This document shows, piece after piece, positions 44,426 to 53,407 of a DNA stretch of 64,000 nucleotides (the first letter of the stretch is position 1; each line of letters opens with the position of its first letter). The notes under the pieces are model-generated. The model was given only the letters and a program-made list of their open reading frames with translations, was not told the DNA's origin and did not search any database. The translations under genes and the position numbers were made by a program. The DNA comes from Bacteroidota bacterium (lineage in GTDB: Bacteria > Bacteroidota > Bacteroidia > Sphingobacteriales > Sphingobacteriaceae): the NCBI GenBank assembly GCA_026224775.1, contig JAMFRP010000017.1, positions 1-64,000 on the forward strand. The letters are read 5' to 3'.

Positions 44426-45481
44426 CTAAGGTACTTCAATAGCATTTAAAATGCCGGTAATAATTTGCTCTGAAGTGATGTTCTCGGCTTCTGCCTCGTA
44501 GGTTAAACCTACACGATGCCTTAATACGTCATGCGCGATAGCGCGAACATCCTCAGGAATAACATAACCACGGCGTTTGATGAACGCATAAGCTTTTGCA
44601 GCCAGCGCCAGATTGATACTTGCTCTTGGCGATGCACCAAAGCTGATCAGGTTTTTGTACTGCCCTAATTTATATTGCTCAGGGAAACGGGTTGCGAAAA
44701 CAATGTCAATAATGTATTGCTCAATTTTCTCATCCATGTACACCTGGCGAACCACTTTACGCGCACTGATAATATCATCCGTTTTAACAATAGGGTTGAT
44801 CTTAGGGAAGCCTTGTGCTGATATATTAGCACGAACAATCTTCATTTCATCTTCCTTAGTTGGGTAGCCGATAACCACCTTCAGCATAAAACGGTCAACC
44901 TGTGCCTCTGGCAGTGGGTAAGTACCTTCCTGCTCAATAGGGTTTTGGGTTGCCAGTACTAAAAAAGGTTTTGGCAGCGGGTAGGTATTATCGCCAATAG
45001 TAACCTGGCGTTCCTGCATGGCCTCAAGCAAAGCACTTTGTACTTTTGCAGGTGCACGGTTAATCTCATCCGCCAAAATAAAGTTAGAGAACAAAGGGCC
45101 TTTACGCACTATAAACTCTTCTTTCTTTTGATTATAGATCATCGTACCGAGTAAATCGGCAGGCAGTAGATCGGGGGTAAACTGGATACGGCTGAAATCA
45201 GCTTCTACAGCTTTTGACAGCGAGTTGATAGCCAACGTTTTTGCCAGCCCGGGAACACCTTCCAGCAAAATGTGTCCATCGGCCAATAATCCGATCAGTA
45301 AACGTTCAACCATGTAGCGCTGGCCAACGATCACTTTATCCATCTCAATTTTTAGCAGATCGATGAACGCGCTTTCCTTTTGGATCATCTCGTTCAAGGC
45401 GCGTATATCGGTACCATAAGAAGTACTGGCTGATGGCGTATCTGTTACAAGTGGTTGTGAGCCGTTATTTATTTCTTCCAT
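44426..45481 (-). CDS. moxR: MoxR family AAA+ ATPase
   Basis: A 351-residue cytoplasmic ATPase expected to act as a chaperone for VWA-domain partners. Walker A is 'GVPGLAKT' (75-82), Walker B 'FILADEINRAPAKVQSALLEAMQE', sensor 1 'LVLATQNPIEQEGTYPLPEAQVDRFML', and the lid domain follows. It is the first gene of the minus-strand operon moxR-DUF58-unknown-batA-batB-batC-batD-batE. The 300-bp region upstream (45482-45781) is shared with the divergent DUF4397 gene. It is A/T-rich, and I see no hairpin or repeat in it, so the operon promoter probably lies there. Confidence 0.95.
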   Translation of the reverse strand: MEEINNGSQPLVTDTPSASTSYGTDIRALNEMIQKESAFIDLLKIEMDKVIVGQRYMVERLLIGLLADGHILLEGVPGLAKTLAINSLSKAVEADFSRIQFTPDLLPADLLGTMIYNQKKEEFIVRKGPLFSNFILADEINRAPAKVQSALLEAMQERQVTIGDNTYPLPKPFLVLATQNPIEQEGTYPLPEAQVDRFMLKVVIGYPTKEDEMKIVRANISAQGFPKINPIVKTDDIISARKVVRQVYMDEKIEQYIIDIVFATRFPEQYKLGQYKNLISFGASPRASINLALAAKAYAFIKRRGYVIPEDVRAIAHDVLRHRVGLTYEAEAENITSEQIITGILNAIEVP

Positions 45482-45781
45482 GAGTATTCGTAATTTGAGG
45501 AGTGCAAGTTAAAAAGAGTTGCTACGTTAATCAAATCCTATGTATTAGATTGTTGTTAGAATTTGTTAAAAAATGTTAAAAGACCCCAGCTATAATTACC
45601 TTTGGCAATTAGTTGTTAAAATTGCTGCCGAAAGCTGGATTTAAGCACCATTGTAATAATAAAGATACAATTGGATTTAACCATATACTTAATGTTTCTT
45701 TTTGCGTTAAACGGAAAGCTTGAAATGATAGGTACAACACAATACACTTTTATTTAAATCAACTCTAATTATAATTATATT

Positions 45782-46501
45782 ATGAATTTAAACTTTACAA
45801 AGATCAAAAATATTTATCACTCCGGAGCCGGAATGATATTAGCCGGAATGGTTTGCCTGTTGGTGCTATCGATATCTTCCTGCAATAAAGGGTCAGATAG
45901 TAGCTTAAATACCGCGTCATTGGCAATAGCAGCCGGTTCGCCGGATATGGTACCAACAGATCTTTATTTAAATAGCGGTTTAGCTAGTTCAAACCTAATG
46001 TATGGTAGTTATGTATCATATATATCTTTAACAGAAGGTACTGTAAAAATAGGGCTTGATTATACAGGTACCACAACACATTTAACAGGAGACACCGTTA
46101 ATCTGGCAGGAAACAAAGCATATACGCTATTTTCGTCAGACCTGGTAGCTAAGCATAATTTTTTACTTGTTACCGATACCATTGTTGCGCCGGCAAGCGG
46201 TAAAGCATCTATCAGGTTAGTTAACATGAGCCCGGATGCGCCTGCCGTTGACCTGGTAGTAGGTGGCAAGACTTTAATTTCAAACAAATCATACAAACAA
46301 GTTTCATCATTTACCGCTCTGACAACATCAGTTAATGATACTTTGCGTGTGGTACAAACGGGTACTAATACGGTATTGGGCGTTGTAAACGCGGTAACTG
46401 TACAATCAGGGATGGTATATACCATTTGGCTTTCTGGCTTTGCAAGTGGCTTAGATGGATATGGCTTACAGGCTAACCTTATGCGAAATGCTGCATTGTA
46501 A
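45782..46501 (+). CDS. DUF4397 domain lipoprotein
   Basis: A 239-residue exported protein. After an unusually long N-terminal part, a hydrophobic stretch (about 19-33) ends in 'SISSC', where Cys34 could be lipidated. Two DUF4397-type Ig-like repeats follow: 'DMVPTDLYLNSGLASSNLMYGSYVSYISLTEGTVKI' and 'ASIRLVNMSPDAPAVDLVVGGKTLISNKSYKQVSSFTAL'. The second is the canonical form. Function unknown; DUF4397 proteins are mostly envelope lipoproteins. Monocistronic, closed by a strong terminator. Confidence 0.85.
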   Translation: MNLNFTKIKNIYHSGAGMILAGMVCLLVLSISSCNKGSDSSLNTASLAIAAGSPDMVPTDLYLNSGLASSNLMYGSYVSYISLTEGTVKIGLDYTGTTTHLTGDTVNLAGNKAYTLFSSDLVAKHNFLLVTDTIVAPASGKASIRLVNMSPDAPAVDLVVGGKTLISNKSYKQVSSFTALTTSVNDTLRVVQTGTNTVLGVVNAVTVQSGMVYTIWLSGFASGLDGYGLQANLMRNAAL

Positions 46502-46515
46502 TTAACACACTAATT

Positions 46516-46558
46516 AAAACAAAAAGGCTGCCACTATTAGTGGCAGCCTTTTTGTTTT
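46516..46558. terminator. Strong terminator after the DUF4397 gene
   Basis: AAAACAAAAAGGCTGCCACT and its complement AGTGGCAGCCTTTTTGTTTT form a near-perfect 43-nt hairpin with a 3-nt loop region and T-run. The A-run on the other side would also terminate minus-strand transcripts. Confidence 0.9.
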
Positions 46559-46638
46559 AAGATTGAAATTTATAAGTAAGGAATCGGGTTCTTAACGTAA
46601 ATTAGTATGTTTACTAAAAATTATCAACCCATATTAAA

Positions 46639-47448
46639 ATGAAAAAAGTAATTCTTGTTACGGGAGCCTCTTCAGGTTTAGGTTTAGCTACGGCAAAAGC
46701 ACTGCAAGCCCAGGGCCATACAGTTTACGGAACCTCCCGCGATGCGAAAAAAATTAAAGATGTAGCTTTTAAACCACTATCAATGGATGTTACTGATGAC
46801 GCATCGGTTAAAGCAGCTGTTGATACCATTATTAAAGCCGAAGGCAAAATTGATGTACTGGTTAACAATGCCGGTAACGGTATAACCGGTCCGCTTTACG
46901 CAATGCCGGTTGATGTGGCTAAAAAGCAATTCGAGGTTAACTTTTTTGGCGTAGTACGTGTAAGCAGCGAGATACTGCCGGGTATGATAGAGAAAAAACA
47001 AGGATTGGTTATTAATATAGGTTCATTGGCAGGTTTGTTTGGCTTGCCTTATCAGGGATTATACAGCGCGTCAAAATTCGCGATTGAGGGGTACTCTGAA
47101 AGCTTGCGCATGGAACTGCAAAACACAGGTATTAAAGTTGTAGTGATTAACCCTGGTGATTTTAAAACCGACTTCACCGCGAGTCGTGAAAAAGTGCCTT
47201 TCCCTTTGAAAAATGAGCAGTTAAATAAAGAATATGATGCCGCAGTTGCCGCAATGGAAAAAGATGAAAGCATTGGAGCTGATCCATCAAAATTGGCTGA
47301 TAAAATTGTTAAGATCGTAGATACAAAAAGCCCTAAACATAGCTACCTGGTTGGTGCTATCGGTCAAACTATTGTGCCTACTTTGAAAGCGACCTTGCCG
47401 GGTGGCCTGTTTGTGAAATTAATGAACGACCATTACGGGATTAAATAA
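46639..47448 (+). CDS. Short-chain dehydrogenase/reductase
   Basis: A 269-residue NAD(P)-dependent oxidoreductase of the classical SDR type. Cofactor motif 'GASSGLGLATAKAL' (residues 8-21), 'NNAGNGITG', catalytic Ser in 'INIGSLAGLFG', and the catalytic 'YSASK' with Tyr142 and Lys146. 'VVINPGDFKTDF' follows the active site. Close relatives are annotated only as SDR family oxidoreductase. No signal peptide, no operon partner. Substrate unknown. Confidence 0.93.
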   Translation: MKKVILVTGASSGLGLATAKALQAQGHTVYGTSRDAKKIKDVAFKPLSMDVTDDASVKAAVDTIIKAEGKIDVLVNNAGNGITGPLYAMPVDVAKKQFEVNFFGVVRVSSEILPGMIEKKQGLVINIGSLAGLFGLPYQGLYSASKFAIEGYSESLRMELQNTGIKVVVINPGDFKTDFTASREKVPFPLKNEQLNKEYDAAVAAMEKDESIGADPSKLADKIVKIVDTKSPKHSYLVGAIGQTIVPTLKATLPGGLFVKLMNDHYGIK

Positions 47449-47525
47449 TAGTGATTAGAGGTTAAAGATTAGAGATTAGGGGATGGTGATTTCGGTTACT
47501 ATCCCTTTGTTATTTTATATCTACC

Positions 47526-48511
47526 ATGAAATTTAGAACGATACTATTTGCAATAGCATTTGTTGGCTTGTGCAGTAATGCCATCGCGCAGCAAAAGAAA
47601 GAATTTTCGGGTAACCCTGTTATCCCCGGTTGGAATGCCGACCCGGAAGCTAAGATATTTGAGGGTCAGTATTGGATATACCCAACCTATTCGGCGCCTT
47701 ATGAACAGCAGGTACATATGGATGCATGGTCGTCGAAGGATTTGGTGCATTGGACAAAGCACCCCGACATTATTGATACCACCGCTATAAAATGGGCTAA
47801 AAAGGCCATGTGGGCACCTGCTGTTACCGAAATGGGTGGCAAATATTATTTCTTTTTTGGGGCGAATGATATTCACGATGATAAAAAAGAGATTGGCGGG
47901 ATAGGTGTGGGTGTTTCGGATAGCCCGGGTGGGCCGTTTAAGGATTATTTAGGTAAGCCGCTCATCGGTCAAATCCATAATGGCGCGCAGCCTATTGATC
48001 AGTTTATTTTTAAGGATCATGACGGTCAGTATTACATTATTTATGGTGGATGGCAACACTGCAACATCGCGAAGCTGAATAAGGATTTTACCGGCTTTAT
48101 TCCCTTTGCGGATGGTACTACTTTTAAATCCATCACCCCTGAACATTATGTTGAGGGATCGGTAATGTTTACTCGGAAAGGCAAATATTACTTAATGTGG
48201 TCTGAAGGAGGCTGGACCGGACCGGATTATCGTGTAGCGTATGCAATTGGCTATGCACCAACAGGCCCGTTTAAACGTATTGGTGTGTATTGCAGCAGGA
48301 CCCAAAAATTGCTACGGGCGCAGGGCATCATTCGGTGATACAAATACCGGGTAAGGATGAATGGTATATTGTTTATCATCGCAGGCCATTAACCGAGACG
48401 GATGGTAATCACCGGGTTACCTGCATCGATCATATGTATTTTGATAAAGATGGGTTTATAAAGCCTGTGGTTATTACTAATGAGGGTGTTGCGGCCGTGC
48501 CTTTAAAATAA
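47526..48511 (+). pseudogene. GH43 family glycoside hydrolase broken by a single-base frameshift
   Basis: The reading frame from 47526 encodes a signal peptide (about 1-21) and a five-bladed GH43 propeller. The three acidic residues are in place: base Asp in 'PGWNADPEAKIFEGQYW', modulator Asp in 'GAQPIDQFIFKDHDGQYYIIYGG', acid Glu in 'HYVEGSVMFTRKGKYYLMWSEGGW'. Near 48285-48290 the frame is lost and runs to a stop at 48336-48338. The -1 frame continues the family sequence ('LQQDPKIATGAGHHSVIQIPGKDEWYIVYHRRPL', then '...FDKDGFIKPVVITNEG') to 48511. One missing base around 48287 would restore 'KRIGVVLQQDPK'. No slippery heptamer is seen. It is either a recent pseudogene or a sequencing error. 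Confidence 0.85.
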
Positions 48512-48517
48512 TTGCTT

Positions 48518-49264
48518 ATGTATTTTGTACTATCAAAAGTGTTGTTGTTTTTGCTTTACCCGGCTTTGTGGGTATTGGTGTTGTTTGTTATAGCACTGCT
48601 GCTAAAAAACAGCAAACGTAAACAGCACCTTTTTATAGGTGCCATAATTTTATTTTACGTGTTTTCAGTGCCTTTATTTCTAAATCTTTTTGGACATGCC
48701 TGGAGCGTTAAACCGAACACCCTTCGCAAAAATCAGGTTTATAGCTGTGCTATTATTTTGGGTGGCTTTTCATCGGTAGACAAATATGGGAATGGTTATT
48801 TTAATAGCGCATCGGACAGGTTTATTGAGGGGGTTAAATTATTTAATACAGGCGCAGCTAAAAACGTGCTAATAAGCGGGGGCAATGGCAATTTAATACC
48901 GGGCTATTTTAAAGAAGCCAGCTGGGTTAAAACACAATTGCTGCTGTTTAATGTGCCGGATAGCAATATAGTGGTTGAAAGTAATTCGAGGAATACGATT
49001 GAGAATGCGATTTATTCGAAAGCTTTATTGCAAAAGTTGGGTTTAAAACCACCTTATTTGCTGGTTACTTCAGATTTTCACATGCGGCGCGCGAAGATGA
49101 TATTTGAGAAGGAAGGTGTACCTGTTGTGCCTTATCCCTGCGATTACACTGTTACCCAAAACAGAAATACCTGGGGCGACCTGATACCCGATGGAGGCTC
49201 TTTTGGTGGCTGGAATATTTATTTAAAGGAATTGGTGGGTTATGTGGTGGACAAGTGGAAATAA
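48518..49264 (+). CDS. YdcF family (DUF218) membrane protein
   Basis: A protein of about 248 residues. ATG 48518 is preferred over a TTG two codons earlier. Two N-terminal membrane helices (about 1-28 and 36-56) precede the DUF218 domain: 'CAIILGGFSSVD', 'SASDRFIEGVKLFNTGAAKNVLISGGNG', 'VVESNSRNTIENAIYSKALL', 'YLLVTSDFHMRRAKMIFEKEGVPVVPYPCDY'. The family includes the ElyC/SanA-type envelope proteins; biochemical role not established. It starts 6 bp after the end of the GH43 remnant. Confidence 0.88.
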   Translation: MYFVLSKVLLFLLYPALWVLVLFVIALLLKNSKRKQHLFIGAIILFYVFSVPLFLNLFGHAWSVKPNTLRKNQVYSCAIILGGFSSVDKYGNGYFNSASDRFIEGVKLFNTGAAKNVLISGGNGNLIPGYFKEASWVKTQLLLFNVPDSNIVVESNSRNTIENAIYSKALLQKLGLKPPYLLVTSDFHMRRAKMIFEKEGVPVVPYPCDYTVTQNRNTWGDLIPDGGSFGGWNIYLKELVGYVVDKWK

Positions 49265-49276
49265 CTAAAATAAAAA

Positions 49277-49300
49277 ATCCCTCTCTAAAAAGAGAGGGAT
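49277..49300 (-). terminator. Terminator of the kup gene (minus strand)
   Basis: ATCCCTCTCT / AGAGAGGGAT, a perfect 10-bp stem with a 4-nt loop. Read on the minus strand it is followed by TTTTTTA, a typical terminator 43 bp beyond the kup stop codon. Confidence 0.8.
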
Positions 49301-49342
49301 CGAGGTTGCAGGCCTGACCTGCTTATTTAGACAGGGGTATTA

Positions 49343-51334
49343 TTAAAAAATGGGTTCCATTGTTACCGGATCAATCCTTTTTAGGTTGATGTTGCTTACC
49401 GGTTTTACTACTAATGGAATTTTTTCAACATAAGTTTCGCTGGTATCTAAACCAAAGGCTTTGGCTTCGGATAGTGCCAGCTTTTTGATGCTGAAATAAC
49501 TGTTCAGGATAAATGATTCGGATACGCTGAACAGGTTATTATATGACAGGAATTTCTCCAATATCACAAAACGGAAATCAGATACTACTTTGAATTTTTT
49601 AAGTGATTCATAACTGCTGGTGATATCAAGTTCCTTACGGGCAACCATATCTTCAACTACTTTGCGAAACAATACGTTAACACGCGGTTGTATACGGAAA
49701 CCTAAACGGAAATCAACACGGATGATCTTGTCTTGTTCAACCTGATCCACACTATATTCCATAGTATATGGCTCATCGGTAGTATCAATGTGAACAAACC
49801 AATAGGTATCAGCACGCTTAGGGCTTCGGCTCATGATAGAGTAGATGACCTTCTCTTCTATTTGCCTGCTGTTATTTGCCTTGGTAAGGTAGATCAGCTG
49901 GCTTGAATATTTTGGAATAGTTGTATCGGCACTTAATGCATTTAACATTGGGATCTGATCCTCCAGATCGATAAAATGAAGGAAACGATTGTTGATTTTA
50001 CGTGCTCTGAACCATATATACATGGTGAATATCAATCCAACCTCAAACACCAGGAAGAAGATCCTTTTCAGTAATTTGGCAGCATTCTCAACAAAGAAAG
50101 CCGACTCTACACATAAAAATACACAAAGTATGATGGTTACCAACCATATAGGCCAATGTTTAACATAACGCATAAAGTAATACATCAATACGGTAGTCAT
50201 AAGCATGGCGATAGTGATAGAAAAGCCATAGGCTGCCGTCATGTGCTCGGATGTTTGGAAGTATAATGTTACCGCTACACAGCCAAGGCACAATAACCAG
50301 TTGATGCTGGGTATATAAATTTGTCCGCGGATGTTTGAAGGATATTTAATGGTGATACGGGGCCAAAAGTTCATACTTACGGCTTCGCTGATAAGGGTAA
50401 ATGACCCACTGATTAATGCCTGGCTGGCAATAATGGTAGCCAGTGTTGCCAGGGCAACACAAGGGATCATTAACAAATGCGGGTTAGGCACTATCTGGTA
50501 AAACGGATTTAAACCTGCGAAATTGGTGTTTGCTGGTTGGGTTAAAACCCATGCCCCCTGCCCTAAATAGCTTAGTACTAAAGTGGTTTTAACAAAGATC
50601 CAGCTGCCCTGGATGTTTTTGCGACCGCAGTGACCAAGGTCAGAATATAAGGCTTCGGCACCTGTTGTACAAAGAAATACAGCTCCTAAAAGGGCTAATC
50701 CACCCGGATGGGTAAATAATAGTTTAGCGCCATAGTAAGGGCTTAACGCTTTAAATATTGAAGGATAGTGCAGGATTTGTAAGAAACCTAAAACACCAAT
50801 CATCAAAAACCACATTAACATAACCGGGCCAAATGCCGAGCCTACCACCTTGGTGCCAAATTGTTGAAAGAAGAACAGCAGCAATATAATGCCGATAACA
50901 ATGCCGATAATAAGCTTACTGCCCGGAACAAATGAAGCTGCCAATGATGGTACGTTACTTAATCCCTCGATTGCTGAGGTAACTGATATTGGCGGGGTGA
51001 TGATACCATCGGCCAATAAAGTACCTGCACCTATAATAGCCGGGATAGCCAGCCATTTGCCGTAACGGCGAACCAGAGCATATAACGAGAATATACCACC
51101 TTCGCCCTTGTTGTCAGCCTGTAGGGTGATGATGATATATTTAAAGGTGGTTTGCAGGGTTAAAGTCCAGAATATACAGGAGATTGAGCCTAATACCAGT
51201 AACTCGTTTGCTTTTCCACCTTCGGTTAATAAGGTTTGGAATACATAGAGTGGTGAAGTACCAATATCGCCGAAGATGATGCCGAGTGTTAACAGCATGC
51301 CACCGGCGGTAAGTTTTCTTAAGTGCGGATTCAT
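49343..51334 (-). CDS. kup: KUP/HAK/KT family potassium transporter
   Basis: A 663-residue inner-membrane potassium uptake protein with about 12 membrane helices in the first 450 residues and a cytoplasmic C-terminal domain. Family landmarks are 'LGIIFGDIGTSPLYVFQTLL' near the N-terminus, 'ADNKGEGGIFSLYALVRR', 'LADGIITPPISVTSAIEGL', 'LLGAVFLCTTGAEALYSDLGHCGRKNI' and 'ATIIASQALISGSFTLISEA'. Upstream on the same strand, 22 bp away, lies a sensor kinase gene, so both are probably co-transcribed. That suggests the kinase responds to potassium, osmotic or envelope stress. Confidence 0.95.
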   Translation of the reverse strand: MNPHLRKLTAGGMLLTLGIIFGDIGTSPLYVFQTLLTEGGKANELLVLGSISCIFWTLTLQTTFKYIIITLQADNKGEGGIFSLYALVRRYGKWLAIPAIIGAGTLLADGIITPPISVTSAIEGLSNVPSLAASFVPGSKLIIGIVIGIILLLFFFQQFGTKVVGSAFGPVMLMWFLMIGVLGFLQILHYPSIFKALSPYYGAKLLFTHPGGLALLGAVFLCTTGAEALYSDLGHCGRKNIQGSWIFVKTTLVLSYLGQGAWVLTQPANTNFAGLNPFYQIVPNPHLLMIPCVALATLATIIASQALISGSFTLISEAVSMNFWPRITIKYPSNIRGQIYIPSINWLLCLGCVAVTLYFQTSEHMTAAYGFSITIAMLMTTVLMYYFMRYVKHWPIWLVTIILCVFLCVESAFFVENAAKLLKRIFFLVFEVGLIFTMYIWFRARKINNRFLHFIDLEDQIPMLNALSADTTIPKYSSQLIYLTKANNSRQIEEKVIYSIMSRSPKRADTYWFVHIDTTDEPYTMEYSVDQVEQDKIIRVDFRLGFRIQPRVNVLFRKVVEDMVARKELDITSSYESLKKFKVVSDFRFVILEKFLSYNNLFSVSESFILNSYFSIKKLALSEAKAFGLDTSETYVEKIPLVVKPVSNINLKRIDPVTMEPIF

Positions 51335-51356
51335 TTGTTTGTATGTTGTTTAAAAA

Positions 51357-53075
51357 TTATAGGGCATTGTTGTTAATGTTAAGGTTGAAATGAAAACGGC
51401 TGCCTTCGCCAATTTCACTTTCAACACCTATGTTGCCTCCCTGGGCTTCAATAAAGTCTTTGGCTATTGCAAGGCCTAAACCGGTTCCATTCTTATCAGC
51501 CTCGGCTCCCGGGATACGGAAATAGCGTTCAAAAATGCGGGCCAGGTACTTTTCGTCAATCCCGCGCCCCTGGTCTTTCACTGCAAACTCTATGAAATGA
51601 TTTTTTTTCTTCACATCCAGGTTAATAGTAGCCTTTTCGGGGCTATACTTAATGGCGTTTGATAGCAGGTTGATTAATACCCACGTTGTTTTATCCAAAT
51701 CGGCCATTACATTTGGCAGGGTATCGGCACAATTTGTATTGATGGTGATCTGCTTTTGTTCGGCTAATGATCGGATAGCTTTTACCGCATATTCTACAAT
51801 GTTTTTAGGGTGTGTGCTGCCGAAGTGCAGGTTTATCTTCCCGGTTTCTACCTGCGCGGCGTCAAGCAATTCAGCGGTGATCTGTAGCAGGCGGTGGGTA
51901 TCGGCATCAATATTCTGGATGAGCTGTTTTTGCTCATTATTTACTTCACCTACACGCGCGTCTTCCAGTAATTTAACGCTCATGCGGATAGATGCGAGCG
52001 GTGTTTTTAACTCGTGCGATATGGTCGCGATGAACGCTGTTTTATCATCATTAAGCTGCTGAAAATCGGTGATATTTTTCAGGATGAAAACCTTGCCTAT
52101 TACTTTGTCGTCATTAGTTACTTCTAAAACATCTTTGGTGAAAAAGCTATCGCGGTTATCAGCAAAAAGCTTCATTTTAGGTTGGTTAACAAATAGCATG
52201 TTGCGTAACAGGTCATTTTCCAGCGCTACGTTTGGGGCGTATTGGCCTGTTAACCTATCCTCGGAAATGCCGATTAGCGCGCAGGCAACCTTGTTGGCGA
52301 AAATGATAAACTGTTTGTCATCAATACCAATAATGGCATCACCCATGGAATTGATGATGGTTTCAATCCTTCTTTTTTCGAACATGATGCTGGCAATATT
52401 GCTGCTCTCATACTCATTAAGCTTGCCAGCCATTTGGTTAAAAGCTACAGCCAGATCGCCAAACTCATCTTTTGCCGGAAAAACGAGGCGTTTATTATAA
52501 TTTTTGTTAGCAACCTCTTTTATGCCCGATATTAATTCTCTTACTGGGTTAGCAATGTAGCCGGGGAAATTTACCATAAAGCTAAAAGCGATGAGGAAGC
52601 ATAATGAGCCAACAAGCGATACAAGGATTATAGCGCGGTCGGCAGTAGTTGTGGCTTTGGTATTGCGATGCTCAATGGCAGTCATGTTAAGCTGCATAAT
52701 ATTGTAAAGTATGCCGCGAATTTTTGAGCTGAGTTGGGTTGTTGCCTGGGGGTTATTTACTGAAAGTTTATAAACCTCGAAACTTGAGCGTAATGAATCG
52801 GCTAACTGCTCTTCGCCGGGTTCGGTTATGTTTTGCTCTTCTTTGCTGATGTTGGCCTCGATGGTTTGTAACCTGGTAGCGGTATTTACGGTTTGAGGGT
52901 AATCAAGCGCCTGCTCAATTGCTTTTACATATACCAGTGAGCGATAGTTATCTTTTAATATAGCTTTTGAATCATTGGAAAGGCGGGTTAAATAATAATC
53001 TGCCATTCCTGAGCTGATCAGCGCCATCAGAAAGATGAAGCCAATACCCGCGCGAAGTTTGTTTTTTATGTTCAT
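51357..53075 (-). CDS. Membrane sensor histidine kinase (HAMP-PAS-HisKA-HATPase)
   Basis: About 572 residues from ATG 53075, chosen because it starts at the first membrane helix; a start eight codons earlier is possible. A periplasmic four-helix-type sensor (about 30-145) lies between helices at about 9-27 and 150-172. HAMP (about 175-225, 'YIANPVRELISGIKEVANKNYNKRL') and a PAS domain (about 240-345, 'IINSMGDAIIGIDDKQFIIFANKVACALIG') follow. The HisKA phospho-acceptor is 'ISHELKTPLASIRMS', and the HATPase shows 'NLLSNAIKYSP', 'DQGRGID' and 'GTGLGLAIAKDF'. No receiver gene is adjacent in the same direction. Linkage to kup suggests an ion or osmotic signal (inference). Confidence 0.92.
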   Translation of the reverse strand: MNIKNKLRAGIGFIFLMALISSGMADYYLTRLSNDSKAILKDNYRSLVYVKAIEQALDYPQTVNTATRLQTIEANISKEEQNITEPGEEQLADSLRSSFEVYKLSVNNPQATTQLSSKIRGILYNIMQLNMTAIEHRNTKATTTADRAIILVSLVGSLCFLIAFSFMVNFPGYIANPVRELISGIKEVANKNYNKRLVFPAKDEFGDLAVAFNQMAGKLNEYESSNIASIMFEKRRIETIINSMGDAIIGIDDKQFIIFANKVACALIGISEDRLTGQYAPNVALENDLLRNMLFVNQPKMKLFADNRDSFFTKDVLEVTNDDKVIGKVFILKNITDFQQLNDDKTAFIATISHELKTPLASIRMSVKLLEDARVGEVNNEQKQLIQNIDADTHRLLQITAELLDAAQVETGKINLHFGSTHPKNIVEYAVKAIRSLAEQKQITINTNCADTLPNVMADLDKTTWVLINLLSNAIKYSPEKATINLDVKKKNHFIEFAVKDQGRGIDEKYLARIFERYFRIPGAEADKNGTGLGLAIAKDFIEAQGGNIGVESEIGEGSRFHFNLNINNNAL

Positions 53076-53285
53076 GATAACGAAACCTTGATAAGGCATT
53101 AATAATTATAATGCCAAGGCAATAAGAATATTTTTATTTTGTTGAAATACAGGTTTTTATATATGAATCGGTTGCATTTGTTAACTCATACTATATGGGG
53201 AACCATATCATTTTGATAGGGTATTATCAAAATGGTGTGTATAGATAACACTATTGATTTAATTGGGATGCTTTCAAATGTCGGC

Positions 53286-53358
53286 AGCCCCCTCTAAATC
53301 TCCCCCGGTAGGGGAGACTTTATAAAGTCCCCCCTACCGGGAGGATTTAGGTGGGGCT
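53286..53358. repeat. Palindromic repeat GCCCCCTCTAAATCTCCCCC, copy 2
   Basis: AGCCCCCTCTAAATCTCCCC-CGGTAGGGGAGACTT at the left pairs with AAGTCCCCCCTACCGGGAGG-ATTTAGGTGGGGCT at the right, with a very short loop, forming a long near-continuous hairpin. The same left arm occurs at 44316. It lies in the 308-bp divergent gap 53100-53407 between the kinase and the LytTR regulator; the rest of the gap is A/T-rich with no other clear structure. Confidence 0.85.
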
Positions 53359-53407
53359 TTGAAATACACCCAAATTCATCTAACCAAACAAAAAAATACT
53401 TAGTTTT

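Noticed and set aside
48280..48300. Programmed ribosomal frameshift in the GH43 gene
   Set aside because: No slippery heptamer or downstream pseudoknot is visible, and a simple one-base deletion explains the break.
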